The notes: generated by a model not told the origin, from the letters alone. Shown: positions 1-9,249, counted from the first letter of the stretch. The stretch: 64,000 bases of DNA from Roseovarius aestuariivivens (GCF_004761875.1 NZ_SJEY01000005.1:1-64000); one strand, 5' to 3'. Made by a program: numbers and translations.

Positions 1-1
1 T

Positions 2-1606
2 CTCTACACGCATGCTTCTCTTGGCCTTCCCAGAAACGAGATGGAAGAGGAGCGAGAGCCTGACTTAGTCGTAATCGATGAAGGCTTTCTGAGCAGTATG
101 GTGGGTGACTTCCCAAAGGTATCCGCAGAAGATGTTCGGAGACACATCAAGCACGATTCATACCGTTATCTGGGTAGGTGGATTGTCGATGCATTAGCTG
201 ACGAGGATGGGGCAAGGTGTTTCGAGCTATTAAAAGATAATGGTGTCACGAAGGAAGACCTGAGCGAGATCGACCTGTCGGCGATTGCTCCGAGTGTTTC
301 GTTTGAACCAGAGTCCGACCGCCCTGCGAGCCTGCCGTCAGCGAAGACATGCAACGCTCTGAGGGGGTTGATCCGCGTGCTTCGAGAGGAATGGGACTTG
401 CCACACCGGACGTCTCCAGCACGTCTCTGGTACGACGCTGACAGCAATGAGGTCACAGTATGCCGAAGGAAAGAGCTTAGGATAAATGACCGAACACCCG
501 TCTTGTTGCTGGATGCGACAGCGGACCCGCTCTTGTTGGACGAGTTGTTGCCGTTCACTGACTTCAGTCGGATAGACGTGCGCCAGAACGCCATTGTTGT
601 TCAGGTTTACGACCAAACCGGCAGCAATACGTTTTGGAACGAAAACGAAGACAAGGTCGAACAGCTTGTTGAAGTGCTGAAGGCTTGGGTCTCTAGTGGT
701 GAGAGGCCGTTACTGATTTCTCATAAGCCTCTGGCCGCAAGACTTCGGACAATGAATCTGGAAGGCGTAAAGGTGGGCCACTTCGGGGGCATAAGAGGGA
801 GTAACGAGTTTGAATATTGCACGGTGGTCTTCATTACCGGTCGGAACTCGCCGCCCGCTGCACTTGTAGAACAGCAAGCCAGAGCAATCTTCTGGGAAGC
901 TGAGCCACCTTTGGTATTCGAGGACACCAGCGATCACTTGCCTTTGATGCTTCAGGGATATTGGCAGTCCGAGAAGAACCAGCAGCCTCAGTCTGGGGTT
1001 TTGATTAACGTGTTTCGGGACCCAAGGATTGCTGCAGTCCATCAACAGATTAGGGAAGCAGAGACAATCCAAGCCATAGCGCGCCTGAGGTTAGTCTGGG
1101 CTGAGCACCCGAAGTACGTTTTCATGCTGGGCAACTTGCCTGTTGAGCTACCAGTGGACCGCCTGCGTACCGCAAGTGATATGTTTCCCGATAGGCTTGA
1201 ACTGGAGTTGCTGAAGGACGGTCATATCCCTCTGACAGCTAGGAGTTTGAGAAAGCTGAAACCAGACCTTTGCACCAGCGAAGATGCGGCAAGGATGATG
1301 TTAAGCAGGTCCAACGTTACCGATCCGACCGCACTCGATTTTCTCACTCCGCAGATGAAAGCTCTGGCCACCAAAGCTACTTATCGTGCCGGTGATCCAC
1401 GCCTCACTGAACATACCCATTTGTTTCTGCCGACGTGCATCGAGCCTCTCGAAGAAGGGAGCCATGTTCTGTTTGACGGGACTGTTGGCAATTTTCGGGA
1501 CCTCAGCGAGATCGAGGCGCTCTTGGAGGAAGGCTGGGGGGAGGGCAACGTGCAAGACTTGCGCATCGACGGGTGGGCAGCAGACGGGACAGAGGTAGAC
1601 CCGTGA
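2..1606 (+). CDS. Helicase-like protein, 5'-truncated by window edge
   Basis: The reading frame is open to the first bases of the window, so this is the C-terminal part of a longer protein; the first in-frame ATG, at 41, is probably internal. The visible 534 codons carry a Walker B-like DLVVIDE near the start (about residue 24), a motif III-like LLLDATAD about 150 residues later, and near the middle a GS-x-EF / TGR-x(3)-PP / QQARAIFWE block like the C-terminal motifs of superfamily 2 helicases. This resembles the helicase half of primase-helicase proteins of integrative elements. Base composition is lower in GC than most of the window, and no operon partner lies downstream. The family is recognised only at superfamily level; the substrate is unknown. 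Confidence 0.5.
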   Translation, partial: LYTHASLGLPRNEMEEEREPDLVVIDEGFLSSMVGDFPKVSAEDVRRHIKHDSYRYLGRWIVDALADEDGARCFELLKDNGVTKEDLSEIDLSAIAPSVSFEPESDRPASLPSAKTCNALRGLIRVLREEWDLPHRTSPARLWYDADSNEVTVCRRKELRINDRTPVLLLDATADPLLLDELLPFTDFSRIDVRQNAIVVQVYDQTGSNTFWNENEDKVEQLVEVLKAWVSSGERPLLISHKPLAARLRTMNLEGVKVGHFGGIRGSNEFEYCTVVFITGRNSPPAALVEQQARAIFWEAEPPLVFEDTSDHLPLMLQGYWQSEKNQQPQSGVLINVFRDPRIAAVHQQIREAETIQAIARLRLVWAEHPKYVFMLGNLPVELPVDRLRTASDMFPDRLELELLKDGHIPLTARSLRKLKPDLCTSEDAARMMLSRSNVTDPTALDFLTPQMKALATKATYRAGDPRLTEHTHLFLPTCIEPLEEGSHVLFDGTVGNFRDLSEIEALLEEGWGEGNVQDLRIDGWAADGTEVDP

Positions 1607-2085
1607 TCCTTAAACGAACAAAGTCCTATAAGTATCCTATAGCTTCTTGTTCGGTTAACGGTTGATTCAGGTGTCCCGACTTGGCAATCCGGCTTTCCCT
1701 TGGCGGCACGGCATGAACAACAAAAGGTAAAAGAGCAGACATTCACGGCGAGTTGCGTCAAGTTCTGCTGTGCGGACAAACCATCCGGTCCGTCATCATA
1801 ATTCGAGCTGTGTTATCGGCCCAAAGCGGACCTTCGGCAACGCCTCCACGACCGCGACCACGCCTGTAAAGCTAGATCTGAGGGACAGCTATGGGCAGTG
1901 GCATCACATGAAGCACGGTCCAAGCGGCGTTGCGCATTAGGCGAGTCCTTGCGCAGAAGGCGAGGCGTCGATGCCTGCATAGATGAGTTTACTGGACAGT
2001 TGGATGCAAGCGACCGACATCTGTGCCGTTCGTTGACTTGGCATTGCTGTGCTAAACTCGTGACAGGCTTACTTTGGAGGGCGCA
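1607..2085. other. Non-coding stretch, no gene seen
   Basis: About 480 bases between the helicase-like gene and the methyltransferase. Short open frames (for example 1898-2122) have no ribosome binding site and no recognisable product. No convincing terminator, tRNA or repeat was found. Confidence 0.5.
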
Positions 2086-2958
2086 ATGGTACTTGATGAA
2101 TCAGACGATACGGACTTTGTGAAATTCTGGAACGCGGTTTTAGAGCCCAAGTTCACCAAGTACCGACATATTCTCCAGGGAGGCCTCTCGCGTCATTCAG
2201 CAGCCGTATTGCCAAATTTGCCCTTAGTTAAGGGCATGAAGGTTCTCGACGTGGGCTGTGGTTGGGGCGACATGTCTGTTCAGGTTGCCGAGATCGTGGG
2301 GCCCGAAGGGCACGTCGTCGGTATTGACTGCGTGGATGCCTTCCTCGAGGAGGCGCGCGCGGACGCAGCGGCCAAGGGGCTGGATAATGTCGAGTTCCGT
2401 CGCGGGGATGCTGAAATCGCTCTGCCTGAAAACGCGTTCGATTACGTCATTGCCAGATTCGGCACGATGTTCTTTGCAAACCCGGTCGCCGCTCTGCGCC
2501 GGATGCGCCTTGCACTCCGACCCGGCGGGCAAATGACCCACATCGTCTGGCGGCGCCGCGAGGACAATCCGGCCTGGCAGGCAGCAAAGGACATCACCCT
2601 TCGCCACCTTCCCCCGCCCGGCGATGATGCAGACACATGCGGCCCGGGTCCTTTCTCGATGGGCAATCAGGAAATGGTCACGGCCATGATGGAAAGTGCA
2701 GGATATGAAGACATCGTCTTTGCGCGCGTCGACGAGAAAATCATGGTCGGAACGTCACCTCAGGAATGCATCGATTTTGCACTTGCCGTGGGTCCGGCAG
2801 GCGAGGTCTTTCGCGAGGCTGGCGCGGAACTCGCAGATGCAAAACGATCCGAGATCGAAGCGGACATGAGAGACTTTTTCGAAAGCCAGGAAATAGATGA
2901 AACAGGCATTTGGGTGCCCACATCGTCTTGGGTCATTTCGGCGCGCAATCCTGCTTGA
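2086..2958 (+). CDS. Class I SAM-dependent methyltransferase
   Basis: A 290-residue protein with the Rossmann-type SAM-binding motif VLDVGCGWGD (about residues 46-55), an acidic residue ending strand 2 (GIDCVD), a GDAE segment after strand 3, and LRPGG before strand 5. This arrangement fits the UbiE/COQ5-like methyltransferase_11/31 group; the substrate cannot be told. The start is ATG 2086, five bases after a clear GGAGG (2076-2080); the upstream TTG at 2074 overlaps that Shine-Dalgarno and is rejected. It is a single gene in the tRNA-proximal accessory stretch, followed 110 bases later by a GFA-family gene in the same direction. Confidence 0.8.
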   Translation: MVLDESDDTDFVKFWNAVLEPKFTKYRHILQGGLSRHSAAVLPNLPLVKGMKVLDVGCGWGDMSVQVAEIVGPEGHVVGIDCVDAFLEEARADAAAKGLDNVEFRRGDAEIALPENAFDYVIARFGTMFFANPVAALRRMRLALRPGGQMTHIVWRRREDNPAWQAAKDITLRHLPPPGDDADTCGPGPFSMGNQEMVTAMMESAGYEDIVFARVDEKIMVGTSPQECIDFALAVGPAGEVFREAGAELADAKRSEIEADMRDFFESQEIDETGIWVPTSSWVISARNPA

Positions 2959-3068
2959 GCCATGGATTGCTTGCTGGGCGGGAGCATTCGATGGCCTGCA
3001 AGCAAAATACGAAACGACGCCAACCTGTGATACCTTGCGCATAGCCATAAGAACTGGGGAGGACAAAA

Positions 3069-3497
3069 ATGGCCGATTCACATAAAGGACAGTGTTTTTG
3101 CGGGGCCGTCGAAATCGAGGTTACGGGAGAACCGGCTGGCATGGGATACTGCCATTGCGAGAGCTGCCGACACTGGTCCGCAGGCCCGGTCAATGCCTTC
3201 ACGCTCTGGGAACCCGAAAAGGTCAAGGTGACGAAGGGCGAGGAGCATTTGCAACAATACAATAAAACGGAAAACACTGACCGGAAGTGGTGCGCCAAGT
3301 GCGGCGGTCACGTCATGTCCGGACATCCTGGCCTGAAGCTTGTGGATGTGTACGCAGCAATCATACCTGATCTCGCGTTCAAGCCGGGCCTGCATGTAAA
3401 CTACTCCGAAACGGTGTTGCCCATGAAGGATGGCCTGCCCAAGATGAAGGACTTCCCGGCAGAGTTCGGCGGATCCGGTGAGGAAATGCCGGAGTAA
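3069..3497 (+). CDS. GFA/CENP-V family zinc-binding protein
   Basis: A 142-residue protein with the complete cysteine pattern of the GFA (glutathione-dependent formaldehyde-activating-like) fold: CFCGAV at the N-terminus, CHCESCR about 22 residues later, and CAKCGG in the second half, together able to bind structural and catalytic zinc. Family members were named after a proposed S-hydroxymethylglutathione synthase activity, but most have no proven reaction, so no specific activity is claimed. A good GGGAGG lies just upstream of the ATG. It is one of three GFA-family genes in this window (also 19603-20061 and 45313-45690); they are clearly divergent from one another. Confidence 0.85.
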   Translation: MADSHKGQCFCGAVEIEVTGEPAGMGYCHCESCRHWSAGPVNAFTLWEPEKVKVTKGEEHLQQYNKTENTDRKWCAKCGGHVMSGHPGLKLVDVYAAIIPDLAFKPGLHVNYSETVLPMKDGLPKMKDFPAEFGGSGEEMPE

Positions 3498-3722
3498 GCG
3501 CCACGGGTGCGACGTCGCCCCTGTCAGGTTGCACGGGACTTGGCGCTCTTTGATGTCGCGAGCCGGTCCGTATCGTCTGGCCGCGCGGAAACGATTTTCT
3601 GCAGGCCAGCTCGATCTGGGTCGGGTCCGCGACATGAAATTCAGTCGCCTGCAATCGGCAACCAACAGACCTCGTTGGGAGGCAAAACAAGCTACCACCC
3701 CCTTTTAGATCAGGAGACGATC

Positions 3723-4916
3723 ATGGCGGATCTCAAAACAGCCTGTGACACGATCTTGTCCGATGCCGTAAATGGCCCACTGCGCGTTCCTGGTGTGGTT
3801 GCCATGGTGACGAACCAAGACCGGGATATTTACTCGGGGGTCATGGGTGATCGGCGGATCGATGGTCCAGCCATGACCGAAGATACCGTCTTTGCGATAT
3901 TTTCAACGACCAAGGCGATTACAGCGACAGTCGCACTGCAATGCGTTGAGGAAGGTCTGCTCGACCTGGATGCACCTGCAGCGACCTACGCCCCCTGGAT
4001 CGCCAAGCTTCAGGTGATCGAGGGGTTTGGCGACGACGGTTCGCCAATACTTCGCGCGCCGCGAAACGAAATCACGACCAGGCAGCTTCTGCTGCATACG
4101 GCCGGCTTCGGATATGACTTTTTCAACAAGACTTACCAACGCCTCGTAGAAGAGCATGGGCAACCCTCTGTCGTGACAGCCTTGCGCGCCAGTCTCGAAA
4201 CACCCTTGCTGTTCGATCCCGGTGACCGCTGGGAGTACGGAACCGGCATGGACTGGGTAGGACAGGTGGTCGAGGGCGTGCGCGGCAAAAGGCTGGGCAA
4301 GGTTATTCAGGATCGTGTCTTCGACCCACTCGGGATGCAGGATGTCGCGTTCACGCGCACCGACGACATGAAGTCGCGCACCGCGACCATTCATGCCCGA
4401 GGCCCGGACGACGGCCTTACGCCCATGGATGACTTCGCTCTTCCTGACGACCCGGAGATCGACATGGGCGGGCACGGGCTCTACGGAACAATCCCTGAAT
4501 ACATGAAGTTCATCCGCATGTGGCTGAACGATGGGCGGGGACCGAATGGGCCTGTGCTCAAACCCGACACAGTTGAGTGGGCTGTGAAGGGCTCTCTGGT
4601 GCCGCCACAACAGGTCAAGATGTTACCGGGGGTTAACCCGTCTCTTTCGAATGATGCCGATTTCTTCCCCGGGCTTGCCAAGGATTGGTCCTACCCGTTC
4701 ATGGTGAACCTGGAAGAGGCGCCAACCGGTCGGCCTGCGGGGTCATTGGGGTGGGCCGGCTTGGCTAATTGCTTTTTCTGGATCGACCTGAAAAATCGAT
4801 TGGGAGGGTTCTGGGCAACGCAGGTCTTGCCCTTTGCAGATCCGGTCTCGTTTAGCGCCTTCATGGATTTTGAAACCGCGGTATATAGAGCGACTAAAAA
4901 CATTAGTGCACCTTGA
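3723..4916 (+). CDS. Serine hydrolase, beta-lactamase/EstB family
   Basis: A 397-residue protein of the class C beta-lactamase-like serine hydrolase family (esterases, DD-peptidases and relatives). The nucleophile motif S61-T-T-K64 is present, and the second-motif tyrosine is probably Y172 in EYGTGMDW. An LGWAG segment near the C-terminus takes the place of the KTG/HxG box. No signal peptide is visible, which favours a cytoplasmic esterase rather than a periplasmic penicillin-binding enzyme. Start is ATG 3723 behind CAGGAGACG; the frame is open further upstream to 3507 but that part lacks a start signal and family similarity. It stands alone, followed by more than 1 kb without clear genes. 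Confidence 0.8.
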   Translation: MADLKTACDTILSDAVNGPLRVPGVVAMVTNQDRDIYSGVMGDRRIDGPAMTEDTVFAIFSTTKAITATVALQCVEEGLLDLDAPAATYAPWIAKLQVIEGFGDDGSPILRAPRNEITTRQLLLHTAGFGYDFFNKTYQRLVEEHGQPSVVTALRASLETPLLFDPGDRWEYGTGMDWVGQVVEGVRGKRLGKVIQDRVFDPLGMQDVAFTRTDDMKSRTATIHARGPDDGLTPMDDFALPDDPEIDMGGHGLYGTIPEYMKFIRMWLNDGRGPNGPVLKPDTVEWAVKGSLVPPQQVKMLPGVNPSLSNDADFFPGLAKDWSYPFMVNLEEAPTGRPAGSLGWAGLANCFFWIDLKNRLGGFWATQVLPFADPVSFSAFMDFETAVYRATKNISAP

Positions 4917-5442
4917 TGTCGTTAGACGGGAGTGAAACAGAATCTTTGATTAGGTCTCAATTTCGATCAGAAGCCCAACCTTCGGCGCGTTGGGACAAAA
5001 TCACCCACGGACCCGACGCCATCATCTGAGCCTTTTGGTCTGGGATATCAGTGTTGAACGACCGCTTTTCTGCTAGATTTGAGTTCCATTAGTTTCCGAA
5101 GCGAAGGACTAGGAGGCGCCCGGCCTTACTCATGACAGGTAAGCCCGTTTACGCCCGCTTGAAGGTACGCTCGTTGGAGTTCGTCACCGGATGCCGCAAC
5201 TGCAGAGAACGACTGCTAACCGTCCTTTTGGACGAATGCTGCGGTTCACAGCAACGACTGGCCTGGGCTCACAGCTGCCAATCGCTGCATATCGCCTGAA
5301 TGACCGCAATCAGCGCCCCTCCGGCTAAGGCCCGGATATTTGTGCAACACCTCTGCAGAGACTCTCTGCCGGTTGCTTGCAGCACGCTCTGATTCCACCT
5401 CATGAAAATGTTCTGCCAAGGCCGTCATTTGGGGATCGAACT

Positions 5443-5532
5443 ATGTCTAGCGTTGTGGTCTTAATTGGTTTGTTCACCGTTGCTGGGCTCCTGATTGCTT
5501 TGATCACGACTTCGGATAGGGATCGTGTCTGA
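5443..5532 (+). CDS. Possible 29-aa single-span membrane peptide
   Basis: The frame ATG 5443 to TGA 5530-5532 encodes 29 residues: a short polar start, about 20 hydrophobic residues (VVVLIGLFTVAGLLIALI), then a charged tail TTSDRDRV. A purine-rich GGGGA lies 7 bases upstream of the ATG. The clean hydrophobic block followed by a charged end looks like a small membrane protein, but in a non-coding region of this length it could arise by chance. No family recognised. Confidence 0.3.
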   Translation: MSSVVVLIGLFTVAGLLIALITTSDRDRV

Positions 5533-6015
5533 CGGGCATACTCTGCAACGGTTCAAGTGTCCGCAGTTGCTTTGGAATACAGCTCCACAAACACGACTTG
5601 CTCCACGCTAGGACTGTCTTAAAAGCGTCCTGCCCAAAGTGATTTACAAACCCCTAGCCCCCATCTCTGGCAGAGGCTGTCTACATAATACCGGGATACC
5701 CCCAGTGGCCCATGCCTACCCCCTGCAGTTCCCGTGGTCTCTTCGGCTTGTCGCTCAAGGCTACTGGCAAGCAGATATCGGACTGATCACAAGGGGAATA
5801 AGGCGCAATAAGCTGTTAGGTGCTGGGTAGCCTGAGGGCCAGTTCTGGCAGTTTTCTGAGTTCCAAGTATCGGTAAAGCTGAGTACACTCAAACCATAGG
5901 TGTCCTTGAAGACAACCGATAGCGCTTTGACGACGCCAGATTCGGGCCACCGTCGGAGCTTCAGGGTCATTTTCGCATAACAAAACACGCGTCCGTTAGC
6001 TTGTTCGACAAAAAT

Positions 6016-6046
6016 GGTACACAAATCCAGTGCGAAACGGTACACA
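6016..6046. repeat. GGTACACA direct repeats beside tRNA-Val
   Basis: GGTACACA occurs at 6016-6023 and 6039-6046, 23 bp apart, each preceded by an A-rich run and followed by an A/T run. They lie about 60 bp from the 3' end of the tRNA-Val gene. Direct repeats at this place could be integrase arm-type sites of a past or present element; this is inference. Confidence 0.35.
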
Positions 6047-6100
6047 TTTGCAGACCTAAAAGCCGCGAGACCCAGCAAAACTAGGGATTCAGGAAATTCA

Positions 6101-6176
<76 letters not shown>

Positions 6177-6309
6177 GCTGCGCGCGCTTTAGCAAATCGC
6201 ACACGGCGCGCGCAAGGCCTGATGCGTCGGGCACGCGATGACACCTATGTGTTGTGTCGCGGAGAAATATCCCTAAAAGTCCCGCCCGGGGAAAAGTCGG
6301 ATTTCGAAC

Positions 6310-6657
6310 ATGTCTGTCTGGTTGCTGATTCTCGGCTTGCCGCTCGCGGTCTACCTCGCTCTGGCGGTTCTACCGGTCGGGCGTCCTGCTTTCCTCGTCA
6401 GCCTCGGCTTTACGGCTTTGCTCGGCCTCGCGTGGCTAGCCTTTGCCTATGATATCGCCGGGTTCGCGGGGCGCGAAGGCCCGCGCGGCGCCTACACGCT
6501 GGTCGCGCTCAGCGGGCTGAGCGTTGCCGTGGCCCTTGGCGCCAGCCTTCAGGCGCTGCGCCTGCGCCTGCCGGGCGGGTGGCCGGCTTGGGTCTGGCCG
6601 CTTTGCGTGGTGCTGGCGCTGATTGCTGTTGCGATACCGCTCATGCGCACATTCTGA
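6310..6657 (+). CDS. Small integral membrane protein, unknown function
   Basis: A 115-residue, very hydrophobic protein. Four probable membrane spans can be seen at about residues 3-22, 29-48, 62-83 and 91-111, joined by short loops (GREGPRG between spans 2 and 3). No motif of a known transporter or enzyme is present. The upstream region has no strong ribosome binding site, so the exact start is uncertain. It converges with the phosphatase gene on the other strand, 39 bases away. Codon use is typical of the core genes here. Confidence 0.6.
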   Translation: MSVWLLILGLPLAVYLALAVLPVGRPAFLVSLGFTALLGLAWLAFAYDIAGFAGREGPRGAYTLVALSGLSVAVALGASLQALRLRLPGGWPAWVWPLCVVLALIAVAIPLMRTF

Positions 6658-6696
6658 CGAAAAGCGCGTCCCCGACCCGGCGGGTCAGGATCCGTG

Positions 6697-7290
6697 TCAG
6701 GCCACGGGAGGGGCGATGACCCGCGCCGTGCCCTGCCGCAGATGGTGCACCACCCCCTGCCCGCCCGGCACCGACCCCAGCGCCTCGAGCGCGCGGCCCA
6801 ACGCAAGACAGCGCAGCATGCGCGACGTGACGCCGTGGGTGACGATCACCGCCGGCCTGTCGAGCGCCGCCAGGAACGCGGTCAACCGCGCCGCCATCTC
6901 CTCCAGCCGCTCACAGCCCGGGCCCGTGAATTTCCACAGATGCGGATCGCGTGCTTCCTGCGCCTCAGGGATCTCGGCCACACGCCGCCCCTGCCACGCG
7001 CCGAGATCGATCTCGAAAAGCGCGGGATCGGTTTCTATGAGCGGGCCCAGCCCATCGGCCGCAATCCGCGCCGTGTGCAACGCGCGGCCCGAGGGGCTTG
7101 AGATCACGCGCAGGTCATGCGGCAGCGCGGCGGAGCGCAGGATCGACCCCTGCGCCCTGGCCTGCGCCATGCCCTGCGCCGTCAGCGGGCTGTCCAGGCG
7201 TCCCTGCAGACGGTCCTCGACATTCCATTCGGTCTGGCCGTGGCGCAGAATCCAAAGTTCGGGCAGGCGAAGGGGCTGGTCTGGGGTCAT
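6697..7290 (-). CDS. Histidine phosphatase family protein
   Basis: A 197-residue branch-1 histidine phosphatase (phosphoglycerate mutase-like). The catalytic LRHGQTEWN motif lies near residue 14-22, with partner residues in the SSPSGRALHTA segment and ETDPALFEIDLGAWQG, and the second catalytic histidine in VIVTHGVTSR. The family removes or moves phosphate on many small molecules, so the substrate cannot be named. The ATG at 7290 gives the usual start distance to the RHG motif; an in-frame TTG at 7332 would add 14 residues without family support. It is convergent with the small membrane protein gene and lies between the two tRNA-Val genes. Confidence 0.85.
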   Translation of the reverse strand: MTPDQPLRLPELWILRHGQTEWNVEDRLQGRLDSPLTAQGMAQARAQGSILRSAALPHDLRVISSPSGRALHTARIAADGLGPLIETDPALFEIDLGAWQGRRVAEIPEAQEARDPHLWKFTGPGCERLEEMAARLTAFLAALDRPAVIVTHGVTSRMLRCLALGRALEALGSVPGGQGVVHHLRQGTARVIAPPVA

Positions 7291-7363
7291 GGCGCGGGCT
7301 TTGGCAAGGTCGTGTCCGGCCGGGCCATCCAAGGCGCGGCGCGCAGGCGATAAAGGGCGGACA

Positions 7364-7438
7364 TGGTGGGCGATAGAAGATTCGAACTTCTGACATCTTC
7401 GATGTGAACGAAGCGCTCTACCACTGAGCTAATCGCCC
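7364..7438 (-). tRNA. tRNA-Val (anticodon CAC)
   Basis: Cloverleaf on the minus strand: acceptor GGGCGAT/ATCGCCC, D arm GCTC/GAGC, anticodon stem CTTCG/CGAAG with loop TTCACAT (anticodon CAC), T arm AGAAG-TTCGAAT-CTTCT, discriminator A, encoded CCA. It shares its anticodon stem with the tRNA-Val(TAC) 1.2 kb to the left. Confidence 0.95.
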
Positions 7439-7531
7439 GCCGGGGCGTTATCTAGCGCCACTTCCAAAGCGACGCAACACCAAAGGAGAGCGCTTTGGCG
7501 CGGGGGCCCGAAAAAACCGCCGCAGCCCCGA

Positions 7532-7915
7532 TCACTCGGCGTCGCTGTCCGCGCCGGTCTCGGCCGAACCGGCCGCGCCGGGCTTTTTCTGGCGGATCTT
7601 GACGACGGTCACCCGCGCATTCGGCGTGTCCTTGGTGCGCTGCTGTTTGAGCTTGCCGAATGGCTCGAGGTTGAGTTCGCGGCCCTCCGCGATCGCCTCG
7701 CCTAGCACTTCCATCATCGCCTCTACCACGGGCTTGACCTGGTTCTTGTTCATGTCGCACCGGTCGGCCACGAGTTGCAGCAATTCGCGCTTCTTGAGGT
7801 CGGATGCCGCGCCATCGGGCTTGGTTTCGGTCACCACACCCGGGTCCGGCACATCCGGTCTGGGGCCTGCGGGCAATGCTGTGACCTTGCTTTTGACGGT
7901 GCTCGATTTTGCCAT
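7532..7915 (-). CDS. HU-family DNA-binding protein with N-terminal extension
   Basis: A 127-residue protein whose central 80 residues (about 38-115) match the HU/IHF fold: KKRELLQLVADRCDMNKNQ helices, VEAMMEVLGEAIAEGRELNLEPFGKLK, then RTKDTPNARVTVVKIRQKK. Ordinary HU is about 90 residues. Here there is an extra N-terminal tail of some 38 residues rich in Pro, Lys and Val, and an acidic C-terminal tail (SAETGADSDAE). The family bends DNA non-specifically in the nucleoid. The arm between the helical part and the C-terminus looks short, so DNA bending may differ from classical HU. AAAAAGG precedes the ATG. It stands alone, divergent from a small membrane protein gene. Confidence 0.75.
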   Translation of the reverse strand: MAKSSTVKSKVTALPAGPRPDVPDPGVVTETKPDGAASDLKKRELLQLVADRCDMNKNQVKPVVEAMMEVLGEAIAEGRELNLEPFGKLKQQRTKDTPNARVTVVKIRQKKPGAAGSAETGADSDAE

Positions 7916-8065
7916 TCTGAACCTTTTTCGTTGTGCTCATGGCAGCGCCGCGCGCTACTGTTGTCACAATACCCCATGCCGGATCAATTGCCAGCGACGA
8001 GTTGACCTGTCGCCACACGCGCAGTTATTACCTGAAAAGATACCAATTTTCGGGGAAGTGAAGCC

Positions 8066-8266
8066 GTGAAGAAACTCATTCCTGTCATCGCCTTGGCCGC
8101 GCTTGTCGCCGCCGAGCCCGCGCTGGCCGCCTCTTTGGGAGAGCCTGCAATGTCCTCCGACGTCGTCGCCGCCGATGCGGCGAACTACACGCTCGACAAG
8201 ACCGACGGTCTGATCCTGACCGTGGCCTATATCGTGCTGTTCATGCTTGCAGGCGGCGCGCTTTAA
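8066..8266 (+). CDS. Small exported/membrane protein, unknown
   Basis: A 66-residue product starting with GTG at 8066. Residues 1-21 form a plausible signal peptide (KK, then IPVIALAALVAAEPALA, cleavage after ALA), followed by a short polar segment and a second hydrophobic stretch (LILTVAYIVLFMLAGGAL) at the very C-terminus. The mature product would be a tiny periplasm-facing protein anchored at its C-terminus. GGGAAG lies ahead of the GTG. A strong hairpin (8301-8323) follows. No family recognised. Confidence 0.55.
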   Translation: MKKLIPVIALAALVAAEPALAASLGEPAMSSDVVAADAANYTLDKTDGLILTVAYIVLFMLAGGAL

Positions 8267-8300
8267 ACCGCAGCGCTTGCCGATAGCGACCCGTTGATCA

Positions 8301-8323
8301 CCCCGCTTGCCGCGCAAGCGGGG
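8301..8323 (+). terminator. Hairpin downstream of small exported protein
   Basis: Perfect 10-bp stem CCCCGCTTGC / GCAAGCGGGG with a 3-base loop, 34 bases after the stop codon at 8266. The following CATTTCGCGTTTT is only weakly T-rich, so termination may be partial. Confidence 0.5.
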
Positions 8324-8444
8324 CATTTCGCGTTTTGAACCGGTGTCGTGATCCCAACAGCGTTTTTGAACCCCCGCACCGTCCCGCGCGACCCAAGGGA
8401 CAGACCATGAGACGGTTCATGGCCGACAGCGGAGCAATGGCGCA

Positions 8445-9204
8445 ATGTCCTATATTTATGGAACCAACGGCGACAACTGGCTTTTTGGCACCTCGCAGAA
8501 CAATCAGATCAACGGCTTTGGCGGCCATGACCGCCTTTACGGCGGCTACGGCAACGACACGCTTTCGGGCGGCGCGGGCAATGACAGCCTTAATGGTGGC
8601 TCGGGCTATGACACGTTCTATGCCAGCACCGGGCAGGACGAATATTATGGCGGCGCGGGCAACGACGCGTTCATGTTCTCCTTCGGCTTCGACGCCCCCG
8701 CGCGGATCGACGGCGGCACCGGGCGCGACACGCTCGATTACAGCTGGGCCTCGGAGGGTCAGTTCATCTATCTCGACGCGCCTCATGTCTTCCTCGTCGA
8801 GGATGCGCGCGGTTCGTCCTTCGACGACCACATGATCGGCACGCAACAATTGGCCAACCGGCTGGAAGGCGAGGGCGGCAATGACACGATCTTTGGTCTT
8901 GCAGAGGATGACACGCTTCTGGGCGGCGCGGGGAACGATCAGCGATTTCAACACGCTCGAGGGCGACCAGATCCGCATTTCGATCACCTGGCGCGACTTC
9001 GGCACGCATGACACGACCTTTATCGGCGGCGCGGCCTTTACCGGCGCGGGCAAGGAGGTGCGCGTCACCCGCGATCCAAACGATTTCTTCCGCGCGATCG
9101 TCAGCATCGACAGCGATGGCGACCGGCGCACGGACGGCCATATCGTGGTGGAAATGACGCATTTCTTCGACCTGCCGGGGGCCGAGGATTTCGTTCTGAT
9201 CTGA
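8445..9204 (+). pseudogene. RTX-type calcium-binding protein, frameshifted
   Basis: The frame from ATG 8445 encodes typical RTX nonapeptide repeats (GGHDRLYGGYGNDTLSGGAGND, GGAGNDAF, GGEGGNDTIFG, GGAGND), then runs out of register near 8937 and stops at 9011. The other frame takes over exactly there with ISDFNTLEGDQIRISITW, the usual segment after the last RTX repeat, and reads to a stop at 9204 (FFDLPGAEDFVLI). The join is equivalent to one extra base or a 3n+2 deletion. The hydrophobic/aromatic segment that normally lies between GGAGND and ISDF is also missing, so a small deletion is the simplest cause. Intact relatives are secreted by type I systems; no such transporter gene is near. A sequencing error cannot be ruled out. 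Confidence 0.75.
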
Positions 9205-9223
9205 GGCCCGCGCCACAACGAAA

Positions 9224-9249
9224 AAGGCGCCCCGTTCTCGGGACGCCTT
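9224..9249 (-). terminator. Intrinsic terminator of lon
   Basis: AAGGCGCCCCG and CGGGACGCCTT form an 11-bp stem with one mismatch around a TTCT loop. Read on the minus strand it ends in CCTTTTTCG, a run of five T, 24 bases after the lon stop codon. It may also serve the RTX remnant on the plus strand. Confidence 0.75.

Larger units (their letters stand above)
4917..6100. other. Largely non-coding stretch next to tRNA-Val
   Basis: About 1.2 kb holding only short unsupported frames, except for one possible 29-residue membrane peptide (5443-5532) and a pair of GGTACACA direct repeats (6016-6046). Composition is lower in GC than the core genes to the right. It adjoins the CCA end of the tRNA-Val gene, the classic side for integrated elements, but no integrase gene or duplicated tRNA end was found inside the window. 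Confidence 0.5.

Noticed and set aside
1898..2122. A 74-codon frame ahead of the methyltransferase
   Set aside because: No start signal, and it overlaps the real start region of the methyltransferase gene.
5132..5299. A 55-codon frame with two CxxC-like pairs after an AGGAGG at 5110-5115
   Set aside because: The Shine-Dalgarno is too far (about 16 bases) from the ATG and the sequence matches nothing recognisable.
7115..7396. Minus-strand frame running through the second tRNA-Val into the phosphatase
   Set aside because: Overlaps tRNA and the phosphatase gene in another frame; no support.
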